Source: Diorhabda sublineata
Lineage: Eukaryota; Arthropoda; Insecta; Coleoptera; Chrysomelidae
Length of the DNA stretch: 64,000 nt
Reading direction: 5' to 3'
NCBI RefSeq assembly: GCF_026230105.1
Contig: NC_079484.1
Location: 4,231,805 to 4,295,804, forward strand
This document shows, piece after piece, positions 1 through 9,756 of this stretch (positions within the stretch are counted from its first letter, which is position 1; every line of letters begins with the position of its first letter). The position numbers were made by a program, and so were the translations under genes. The notes below the pieces were generated by a model. The model was not told the DNA's origin and did not search any database. It was given only the letters and a program-made list of their open reading frames with translations.

Positions 1-1549
1 AGAAATTTAACGAAAATTGAAATTATGGGGAATGTACTAAGTATTTAGAGAATATGATCGTTATAAATCTACACATTAAATTATGATTTGTTTGAATGAA
101 TTGAATGTTTCAAGTTTAGACAGATCGAAGTAATAATTTATTCAAAACTTGTACATAAATATGTGTGCCATTATTGTAAACGGTTCATAGTAAACTGGAA
201 ACGCGATAACTGAAATATGTATTTTTATTTGTAAAAAATTTTATCATTTTTTTATAAATAAGGTAATGGATGGAAATTCTTTTAGTTAAATTTCCTTTCT
301 GAAAATTCTGTTTACAAAATGTTTCTGATGCAAAGGTGTATTAAAATTTTCCATAACTTCAATTTGATTAATTTTTCTAGTAAATTGATTGAAAGTTTTT
401 AATTATTGACCTTAGAGCAATATATTATTAAATATCAAAATAAAGAAGTTGAGATATGGTTTAAAGTCTTCAAAAAATTAGTATGAACCGACTTACAAAA
501 ACTTAAATGAACTACATAATGGTGAATATTCACGGTTTAAATGTATAATCCATAGAAACTTTAAAATTGTAATTTTTATACATTTTTTATAAAAAAGTTC
601 ATAATTTTATAGCAAATATTTTGTTGTATTTCAAATCTGTTGACTAATTTTTTTTAAAGTTACTATGGCTAATTTTCATTGTCCAAGAATATTGAAAAAT
701 ATAAAAAATATACTGTACTTCTGTTCTTTTTTCTTTCAAACCCATAACTTTTATAAGCGTTTTTTCAAAAAATTGCGTATGTTTTTTGGAAAGTGAATAC
801 AAAACGAACAATTTGAAGTCGAAAACAGTAGAATATCAAAATTTAAACAATTTTTGCGACAGTGTTAATGACATCTAACATTTTTGTTAGTTCACAATGG
901 GTGCATTCCACTAAGCGTTCAAATACTTTTTTTGTGTTCTACGACTACGATAGTTGTGGCTGCGACGAGAACGTCACTTCTGACTTCGTGACTATCGTTC
1001 ACGTCGACTTTTGTCAAAAGAGCTGAAAGAATTAGCGGAATTTTCAAAACTCAACCATAAGAATCATTATTTGATGCGTTACCACCAAATATTTCACTAT
1101 CGCCGCAGAAGATATTTTGATTTTACTTTAATGTAAATCAGTCTTAAAGCTTTCGCATCTATTTTTTCTATTTTGCTATTCCTTAATACTTATCTCCACG
1201 CTCAAAACGCCTTGGGTTTACGAATATAACTATCAGGACTAAGTGGAACGGGAAAGATTATGGCCGTAAACGTGATAGGTTAATGTTTGATGGAATGTAC
1301 CCAATGTGTTGACAAATCCCTATTAACATTGTGATCTTGAATTTCTATAGTTCTTCATTTGTAATTTGTGGCTTTATATAACGTTCTGTAAAAGTACACA
1401 AACATATAAAAAAGAAGATATAGGTTATATTTTCGAACACAATGTTTTTTATCAGATTTATAAGATTCAATATGGTATAAATACAATCATATATTTATGT
1501 TAAGTATAAATAAGCAAACTGCTAATCTGAGAATATCAAACGAATAAAA
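1..1549. other. Intergenic, 5' of Alg2
   Basis: AT-rich sequence with no supportable ORF or repeat structure. The Alg2 promoter and 5' UTR must lie in its right end; I see no clear TATA box at a fitting distance. Confidence 0.5.
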
Positions 1550-2812
1550 ATGCGTGAAAATAAAAAGTTGAAAATATCCTTTATCCATCCGGATCTTGGA
1601 ATTGGTGGTGCAGAAAGATTAGTATTGGATATGGCTGGAGCTTTAGCCGATGCTGGAAACGAAATAAAATTTATCACAAATCACTTTGATCCCACTCATG
1701 CGTTTGATGAACTGAAGAATGGTAAATACTCAGTAGATGTGTTTGGAGATTGGTTACCAAGAAGTGTATTTGGAAGATTTCAAGCATTATGTGCTTATAT
1801 ACGTATGGTTTATTTGTCAATAGTTTACATATTATTCTTTAGAAATTATGATAAACAAGATTTATTTATTACTGATTTAATACCTGTAGCTAATGTCTTT
1901 TTGAAACTTGCAAATGAGAAAGTAATTTATTATTGTCATCATCCAGATTTACTGGCAAGTACACCGGGTGGGATGTTGAAAAAAATTTATAGGACGCCAA
2001 TAGATTGGTTAGAAATGAAAACAACTGAACAAGCAGATATAATTTTAGTAAACAGCCAATATACTGCATCTGTGTTTCATAAGACATTTCCACAAATAGA
2101 GAAAGATATCCAAATTTTATATCCTACTATAGCCAGTTCATATCAAGATACTGTGAAGAAACTAACACACATGAAACCTATTGAAGAATTAGTTCCTGAT
2201 ATTAAGAAAGACTGCAAAAAAATCGTATTTTTGTCATTAAATAGGTTTCATCCTGCTAAACGGTTAGAATTTGCCATTCTTGCATTAGCAAGATTACAAA
2301 CCATTGTTTCTAAAGATGACTGGGAGAAAATCTATCTTATCATTGCAGGAGGTTATGACCCACAATCTTCTATAAATGCTAGAACATTTAACAGACTTGT
2401 TGATTTAACAAAAGAAAATAAATTAGAACACAAAGTTATATTTTTAAAATCACCAAATGATGACTTGAAAGCTGAACTGCTAAATTCATGTAGTTGTCTA
2501 CTATATACTCCAGTTAAAGAACATTTTGGCATAGTACCATTAGAAGCTATGCTTGTTTCTAAACCTGTAATTGCTATAAACAGTGGTGGTCCTCGTGAAA
2601 CTGTTGATCATGGTATAACAGGTTATCTTTGTGAACCATCCGGGGACAGTATGGCAGATTTCATGGCTAGAATTGTGTCTGAAAATTATGAGATAATGGG
2701 TGCTAGAGGAAAAAAAAGATTGGATGAAAAATTCTCCTATAGTAGTTTTCAAAAGTGTTTACAAAATGTCATAAAAAAGTTATTACAGCTAAATGTTGAA
2801 AAGAGTGAATAA
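1550..2812 (+). CDS. Alg2: Alpha-1,3/1,6-mannosyltransferase ALG2
   Basis: A complete single-exon ORF of 420 aa, close to the animal ALG2 length of about 416. ALG2 adds the second and third mannoses (alpha-1,3 then alpha-1,6) from GDP-mannose to the dolichol-linked N-glycan precursor on the cytosolic face of the ER. The N-terminal GT-B half opens with HPDLGIGGAER (residues 13-23), the typical glycine-rich start. HHPDLLA follows near residue 128. The C-terminal half has RFHPAKRLE and the GT4 E-x7-E signature in EHFGIVPLE (E324, E332). The ATG follows an A-rich context and is the first in frame with the conserved domain. AATAAA overlaps the stop region and another lies near 2843. The family call is secure; no intron or frame damage is seen. 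Confidence 0.96.
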   Translation: MRENKKLKISFIHPDLGIGGAERLVLDMAGALADAGNEIKFITNHFDPTHAFDELKNGKYSVDVFGDWLPRSVFGRFQALCAYIRMVYLSIVYILFFRNYDKQDLFITDLIPVANVFLKLANEKVIYYCHHPDLLASTPGGMLKKIYRTPIDWLEMKTTEQADIILVNSQYTASVFHKTFPQIEKDIQILYPTIASSYQDTVKKLTHMKPIEELVPDIKKDCKKIVFLSLNRFHPAKRLEFAILALARLQTIVSKDDWEKIYLIIAGGYDPQSSINARTFNRLVDLTKENKLEHKVIFLKSPNDDLKAELLNSCSCLLYTPVKEHFGIVPLEAMLVSKPVIAINSGGPRETVDHGITGYLCEPSGDSMADFMARIVSENYEIMGARGKKRLDEKFSYSSFQKCLQNVIKKLLQLNVEKSE

Positions 2813-3861
2813 ATATTTAAAATTAAATTATTCATTTGTATAATAAAATATTTTTATAGCTAAATTCGTCAATATTAATGACTGAAATATTTTAGTGATA
2901 ATAATGACCATTATTTATTAATTTAAATCAACATGCAGCCTACATTATTGTGACATATTCCTGTTGTTTTTTTCTCTAAAGTTATTAACTTCCAGCTGCA
3001 AACCATTAGACAATTAAAAATCTAACCACTGTTAGATATACAGGACATATCCAACAAACACTTTTATAGGCAATTTATTAAGAAACTAACACTAAACTGT
3101 TCACAAATACTTAACACATCGATTTACTATTAGGTTCACTTTTTACTAACCTGATGTGTTCACTATAACGCCCAATTATTTACTGGCTCTTGCTGTTAAA
3201 CTGTTGCTTATTTATATCCAACGGCTTTCTAGATAATTCAGATTTTTAAGGTCTCTAGAATACCGTAATAAACAGCCATCTTAGAAATTGTATCTTATAA
3301 AAGCATTCACAACATAATGTAAACACCTTATAAAAAAAATAAACAAGAATTGGCAGCCACTTAAAAACTATAATTTGAATAGAAAAAAATATAAATGCAT
3401 TCGCCAAACTATCATGTCGATTATCATGATAAAACGGGGCCGGTTTGAGCGAGTTTGTAAAAATAGATTGAGGTTTAATGCAGTACAACACCTGAAAATT
3501 TGGTTTTGAATTGCACAAGTAAAGGATTCAAGATAGGGAAGCACTTTTTATAATTTATAAAATAGTGGTATCTTTTGCACCATTTAAGTTTGATTCCCAA
3601 TTCTGTATACTCATGTATAGTATACATTAGAGAATTACTGGCATCCCAATAAATTCAAATAAAATTATATTTTTACAAACTTCCTCTAAACTAAAAAGAT
3701 CATTAGGATTACATTTGCAGGTGTTTTTAGGAAGTTAATATGTGAAATTGAAACACAGCTGTACAATAGATTTATTTCAGTTTTAATCCAATAATATTCA
3801 TGATAACTTACAATATAAAATAAATGTTATTTTTCACAATACTATAAACACTTTTAGGAAG
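2813..3861. other. Intergenic between convergent Alg2 and FAM32A
   Basis: Holds the 3' ends of two convergent genes. An 87-codon minus ORF at 3255-3518 has no recognisable domain and is not supported. Confidence 0.5.
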
Positions 3862-3984
3862 TCACTTAGTCCACGAGACTTTTGGAATATCGAAATGTTC
3901 TGTTAGACTATCAAGATGTTGGTTGAATTTCTCTACTCGTTCCTTATGAGTTTGTGAAGCTTTTTCCAATATCCTTTTCATTTT
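3862..3984 (-). CDS. FAM32A: FAM32A orthologue, exon 2 (C-terminus)
   Basis: Forty codons plus stop after a TTTCAG acceptor (intron ends at 3985). It encodes the strongly conserved FAM32A tail: a basic helix (RILEKASQTHKERVEKFN) followed by LTEHFDIPKVSWTK at the C-terminus. In human FAM32A this tail enters the active site of the step-2 spliceosome and helps 3' splice-site exon ligation. The reading frame joins exon 1 in phase 0. The total product is 116 aa (human 112), so the gene is complete. Confidence 0.93.
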   Translation of the reverse strand, partial: KMKRILEKASQTHKERVEKFNQHLDSLTEHFDIPKVSWTK

Positions 3985-4229
3985 CTGAAACATAACTTGG
4001 TTTAGTCAAGCAATTCCAAAATAATATTACTCATAGTTATAAAAGTAATTACTACTAGCCTACAAAACATGACAATTTCTTTATTATTATCAAAATACTT
4101 GTTACTGTTGTGAAGGAACACTATTTTGAGAACCTAGATGAACGGTTTATACGAAGTAGCCAAGAAATATTTTCAATTACGATAGTTTTATAACAAACTA
4201 GTGCTTGTGAAGAATTGATATATACTAAC

Positions 4230-4457
4230 CATTTTCTCTTGTTGCTGTAAAAATGCTATCTCTGCTTTAGTTTTTGTCAATTTAGGTTTCTGCTCATCTA
4301 TTGTTTGTTGAGTATTTGTTTCAGCTTCTATAGTTTTTGAAACCTTTTCCAGTAGTTTGTCCTTCTTTTTCTTTTTTTTCTTAATAGATGTGTCGCATTT
4401 TAGTTTCAGTTTACTCTTTGTAGGAATGGCATAAGGATCATTCTCAGTTTCACCCAT
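4230..4457 (-). CDS. FAM32A: FAM32A orthologue, exon 1 (N-terminus)
   Basis: Seventy-six codons from ATG at 4457 to a GTTAGT donor at 4229. The product is Lys-rich with a run of seven lysines near residues 26-32 and an acidic stretch before KTKAEIAFLQQQEKM, which matches the nuclear FAM32A architecture. An open frame reading past the donor is intron. A 245-bp intron separates it from exon 2. Its upstream side faces a short plus-strand ORF 152 bp away, so the promoter may be bidirectional. Confidence 0.92.
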
Positions 4458-4609
4458 ATTTTTTTTATTAAATTACGAACTACTTGGAAAGTAGCTAAAG
4501 TGCTGAAAATATTTTGATATATTGTGACAATTGACGAATCTAAATGACAGATGTCAATCAAGTAAAACGTCAACTTACTTAGGCAATTTTAAGAAGATCA
4601 ATGTTGTGA

Positions 4610-4738
4610 ATGAGGACTTTTTGGGTACTGAAGATTATTATATTCTTTGATGATATAACAAATTGCAATAACATAGAAAAAGTGAATGCTGAAGAATTTC
4701 AATTGCTTGAAAATCATTTGTACATGTACGAACTATGA
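4610..4738 (+). CDS. Unrecognised 42-aa small ORF
   Basis: ATG at 4610 to TGA at 4736-4738. The product begins MRTFWVLKIIIFF and ends HLYMYEL, with a hydrophobic start and an acidic, helical-looking second half. I do not recognise the family. Its head-to-head position 152 bp from the FAM32A start is the only contextual support. It may be chance, or one exon of a larger gene. Confidence 0.25.
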   Translation: MRTFWVLKIIIFFDDITNCNNIEKVNAEEFQLLENHLYMYEL

Positions 4739-5555
4739 GAGTTCATTGACATAATCAACTTAATGATTTTATGACGTGTTGTTTTAAATTATAATTTCAC
4801 TTAATTCGCAATGTTTACATCATATGTTTAAGTTTGACTTATGCAAACCTAAAATGTATGTTTTGAAACATTTTGTTACTTAGGCGCTATTCGAATTGTT
4901 CTAAATTGAGTTGAAAATAATCGATTACATTCAATATTTAATAATAATAACAATTTAACTTGGATTGATATTTACAGCATAGAAATATATTCGTTGAATA
5001 AAAAATTATTTATTTTATATAATGAAGGGTTTAGTAAATAAAATAAAATGTTTACTTGTAATGATATTCAACTATAAATAAGACGTTTCACAATGCTAAT
5101 TGCGTTGTTTCTCATTATTGTTCTTGAATAGAAAATTGCTAAATCAGTGTATTTGATTAATTCATTCACATACTCTGGGAAAATACATATAAATATATCT
5201 ACGTCTAAAAATATATCAACTCGAGGTGGACACGAAAATTATGCGCTTGAAATCGAAATTCCACGATGATCAAAAAATTGTACACCACACAATTCACGTC
5301 ATCAAGTTGGTTAGTTTCCTATATTTCGAAATCCAATCAATAAAACTTTGTGTCGAAAATCGAATGAGTTAAATATTAACTTATTTATATATGTATATCT
5401 ACATTCTTATAAATATTATCTCTCTGCCAACTTCAATGTCATTTTTTATAGATTTCAATATTGCATTACATCATCTTCATAAAAATATCGCAAGATACGA
5501 TATAAAAAATGAATCTTATTTTATAATTAAATTTGGTTGTATTTATAGAAATACA
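4739..5555. other. Intergenic
   Basis: AT-rich, no supportable gene. A 96-codon plus ORF beginning at 5391 runs into the inverted-repeat element at 5556 and is not credible. Confidence 0.5.
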
Positions 5556-6527
5556 AGCAGACCCTACACTATCAATGATATTGACAATGTTTTGAATCAG
5601 TACGTCTTTTCCATAAAGTTAATATTAAAGAGAGAGAGAGCAGCATGTAAGTGTAATTATACTATTGAAAGACAAAGATAATCGGTATACCTATAGATGT
5701 AATACATATACCTCTATCTCTCTTTACTCGCTTCTGATTGGTGTTTATGTATAGAGTTGATATTAAAGATCCAATTAGAATAGAGTGGAGTGATAGAGAG
5801 TGGTATGCCGATGTTCTTTCTCTTTTTATTAGCAGTTCTGATCCACATAAACAAGCTCCAATACCTTGCTTTCTATATCTTTAATATATTTTAAAGGTTT
5901 CTTTACGTGTAGGCGAAAGGTTGCGTTGTAATTTTGGGAGGAATGATTGAAAATACATAATGATAATTCATAAACCTCTTTATTGAAAGAAAAAAGTGGT
6001 AAACAGATGACTAAAATAAATATTTTGATATGTTTGAAGGAAGATAAGAGTTTTGAAAATTTGAAATTTTCAGATTTGAAACTACTACAACTATTACGAA
6101 CTTAGTATATCTTTTAATTCTTTCCGGTAATTGATTCTTACAGAGTTTATTTTTTTCCTTACGTTTAGGCATTGAACGGTTTTATTTTCTTGAAAATAGG
6201 TAACAACTTAACCAACCTTGCGTGTCTTACCAATAATTCACGTTACGTCAATTATATCGTTGTATCTTATTACTGTCAATGTAAAGAAGTTATTGCGTAT
6301 GTTTTGTGAAGAAAGCAATCGATCTCATGTTGTTAGGTTTGATTTCTATTGCTAGAAGAAGATAGCATGTAGAAAATATATTCGATAAATCACTGTTCAT
6401 GATAGTTGTCAGATTTCAACTGATTATTGCATTCAGAAACTCCATATTTGCATCAATACAAACATTACAGGATTAATATTTTGAAGTATTGATGTGATGT
6501 CAATATATTGATAGTGTAGGGTCTGCT
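5556..6527. mobile_element. Inverted-repeat (MITE-like) element, 972 bp
   Basis: Ends are inverted copies starting AGCAGACCCTACACTATCAA at 5556 and its complement ending at 6527; similarity continues more weakly for about 45 bp. A second inverted pair lies inside: near 5677-5687 (ATCGGTATACC) and 5801-5811 (GGTATGCCGAT). No transposase frame is visible and no clear target duplication was found, so the superfamily is open. Confidence 0.7.
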
Positions 6528-7372
6528 ATAGTATCTAATGATTAGTATATTGCACACATGAGACAGTAAACTGTTATATATTCGAAATATGCAATTCATA
6601 GTTTGTTCTTCATATGCGCTAAAAAGGAACGGCCCTGTAAGTAAATGTAGAATTGCCTTTAAGAAATAATGTCAAAACTTAACCTTGCGCGGAAGATGAC
6701 TGCTAAGTATAAGTTTAAGGTCGTTTCAGTAACCGTATAAATTATATCTATTATCTTATTTTTATATCCTATATAAGATTTAATAATAAAATTCAATTAT
6801 CTATCGAACGTTTAGTAAAAACATCAATTAACTTATAACCTTTGATTACCTCTTTTCTCACGACTGTACAAAGCCGTTTTCTATAAGTAAAATGCCGTCA
6901 TAACATCATGCTAACACGCGAGTTTTATTTTTAATAAAGCAAATATACAGGCGGGTGTAAACGGAACGAGCGTTTAAAATCTTGCTTCACGTATAATTTT
7001 CTTCAAAGTAATTTGAGTTGTTAGATTATTGCAACCCATGACGATTCTAAAACTACTTAATGTCTAATAGAATTATATATTTGGCCTTAAGCCCTGTTAA
7101 AACGGTTATTATCTTTGGTATTAAACGTAATTGGAATGCATTTCAATAAAAATTTATCTAGCACAACAATCTCATTCATCATTGAATATTCCAGGTGGCG
7201 ATTCAAGTGAAATCGTTTGTGAGTTATGGATAATTTCAATTTACTTATAGAAATTTTATTCCTTAATTGTTATCGTCCTTATATCCTTACATAAAAGATA
7301 TAAATCTCTTCCTGAGATTAATAACTATGATTTCCTATGTAAAAAATTCGTCAAAATAATATTGTGACATAG
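6528..7372. other. Intergenic
   Basis: No gene or repeat that I can support. Confidence 0.5.
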
Positions 7373-8512
7373 AAAGATGGCAAAAATGAATTTTTCAATC
7401 AATTTTTTAACAAAAAGTTACTCCCGCAACTAGCGTACGTAAAATGTCACTACAATATAACGTATCAACGATCATAGGATTGCCCAGGAGCAGCTTCTTT
7501 ATCTCTTTCACGTCCAGGAAGTGCATACTATGGAAGTAGAGGATTATCCAGCAAAACTAGCCTACGCACGTTGGTTTCTAGATAAACGAGTTGACACTAC
7601 ATTTGTTGGAAAAATACTGTTCACTGATGAAGCTGGTTTCGCACGAGACGGTTTTGATAATAACCTGAATGGTCAGCGATGCTTAGAATTTCTCCAAAAT
7701 GATTTCCCACCCATACATCTTAATAACATTTTTCTAATAGGTGGAATGGTCGGAGAGGCCCATTTGCATGGCCACCACGTTCCCCTGAATTAAACACAAC
7801 AAATTCAAATTATCGATAGAATAAACTTCCATTGTGACGCTATAAGGTAAAATCTTGGAATGCTCTTCCAAACACGACGTTCAACAGTAAGCAGTTCAAA
7901 TAGAAATATTTAATTGGTTTTAATAACTCCTGTAAGTGTGCGTTCACATTGGGAACGCTCAAACGGTGAGCGCCTCGAGCTTCGATCTTGTTCGATTTGA
8001 GCAGTATCGCGTTTTTCGTGCGCTCAGGTTCATATTTTTATTCAGAATGGAGTCGAAGTGCGTAGTTGTTTTCTTTTGAAGTCGATGCTTGATTTTTCCC
8101 AGAATGTAATCGAACATTTCCACTGATATTCTTAAAAACTGTAAAAATCTTATTGGATCACTGCGAAGTTCATGATAAAGGCGATGGAATCCGCCATAAG
8201 TAAGTCTATTTCTATTCATGAACGCCTTGTATTTTTTTGCTTTTCTTTGAAATTAACCTTCGCAATCATTTACTTTCTATAAGTAACAATCGTTTGGATA
8301 CCAAATTCATTACGTCCTTTTGGTTCGAAAGGTAGAAAATAACTAAAACGACGCTTAACCAATTTGAACCGTTTGAGCGTCGCCAATGTGAACGCACACT
8401 AAGTATTTTCAATACATAATTACAATTTAATCTAAATATCTCCTAAACCATACATTTAAACCTTTTTGTTAAAAAAATCGATTGAAAAATTAATTTTTGC
8501 TATCTTTAGATT
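7373..8512 (+). mobile_element. Mariner/Tc1-like element remnant with inverted ends
   Basis: Sequences at 7373-7418 and 8464-8512 are inverted copies (AAAGATGGCAAAAATGAATT on the left). Between them, 7521-7793 (+) encodes a transposase piece: QDYPAKL-like start, then ILFTDEAGFARDGFDNN, the first catalytic-Asp region, and RCLEFLQNDFPP. The rest of the DDE domain is gone. A Harbinger element is inserted at 7936-8399. The element is dead. Confidence 0.7.
7936..8399 (-). mobile_element. PIF/Harbinger element, internally deleted, nested
   Basis: The two ends are inverted repeats of about 30 bp (GTGTGCGTTCACATTGG start on both strands). They are flanked by the TAA target duplication (7933-7935 and 8400-8402) typical of PIF/Harbinger. 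The minus-strand ORF 8219-7959 encodes an N-terminal nuclease-gene fragment, with GGFHRLYHELRSDPIRFLQFLRIS, as in HARBI1-like transposases; the catalytic core is missing. It sits inside the mariner-like remnant, so it inserted later. Confidence 0.85.
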
Positions 8513-9449
8513 GTACAGGTTGTCCCTGTAAAAGTTACTCACTTCCGAATGTTTTTACAACTAGTCCCGGAACACCCTGTATATTAAACTTGAGTTATAT
8601 AAAAACTAAACATTTAGTCACTTTAATAACAGTATGTTTTTTCCAAATATAAATTTTCTATGATGTATTGATACAAAAACATATTATTTGATCAGGATAT
8701 AGTTAATCATCACAATTTATTAACATTTTGTTTATGTATATTTTCAAGGTAGATTGTCAAGGGTAATGTAAATAAACTTGCAGATTATTAAAATAAAATG
8801 GCGTAACTATAACTCTCCCTATTATTATCTTCCTCTTACAACTAATCGTGAAGGTTTTATAAGATTATTTCCTTCGCGTTAAAAATTCTTCAACAAATAA
8901 TATTCATCAAGTATTGATAAGAAAATTAACCATTGTTTACAGAAATAAATCAAATATCAATTTGTATTATTATGGATTGCAGTCCTAAAAGCAATAGGGA
9001 ACACTCCTTCTTTTGAAAGGGCATGGACCGAAGTCTTTCTGGTGACAATGAAGATTTGTTTAACAAATCTTATTTATAGCCATAAATTCTTTCAAAACTA
9101 ATACAATCATAATTACAAAAATGATCTTACCAAAAGCACTTGACCGTTCAAAATCTTTATTGGTTCAAAAATCTCTAATAGCTGCAGTGACTCAACTTAT
9201 TTTGAGCTTTTATGAGAACTTCCAAAGGAAGTTTTATTGCTTACCAATATATTTAGTGTCCTAATGAAATACTTTTCTTTAGGACATGGTGTATTATTGA
9301 AAATTCCAAATTTACACTTGGCAACCTCGCTTTTTTGCGTCGTATACCAAATAAAAGAAATCTGTAAAGTTTAATCTGCGGAGGATTGAAGATGTTCCCA
9401 GCATCGACAACAGGTGGCCAAAATTTTGAGTTCTATCGAGGACCCAACC
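8513..9449. other. Intergenic
   Basis: A mariner-type terminus (ACACCCTGTATA near 8572-8583) is present as an orphan end. Nothing else is supported. Confidence 0.45.
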
Positions 9450-9756
9450 TGAAATCGTCGAATAAGAAGAAGTATACTACCGTAAATTGTGTATCAAGAA
9501 ATTTGAAATAACTAATTTTCGAAAAGAAATTTTTCTCTTTGTATCAATTTCAATTTGTTATCTTGGTGCAATTTGTCTAATTTACGTCAAATGACATCAA
9601 GATACTTTTCAAAATACCTTGTCGCTTGAGTGTAGTTTTTTTGAGACAGGAAAGGAAAAATTTTAATTCAATATGTTTCTAAATGCGTTTAACCTAAAAG
9701 TTTCGTTAAGATCACAGCATTTTTTAATCATGTAACAAAAATATAGCATAACAGGG
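9450..9756. repeat. Diverged edge copy of the 330-bp satellite
   Basis: Carries recognisable but degenerate parts of the satellite monomer: a TACTACCGTAAA stretch, ATTTACGTCAAATGACATCA (CRE mutated) and the TAGTTTTTTTGAGACAGG block. It marks the decayed left border of the array. Confidence 0.7.

Noticed and set aside
3255..3518. 87-codon minus ORF
   Set aside because: No domain, AT-rich composition, lies in the 3' flank between convergent genes.
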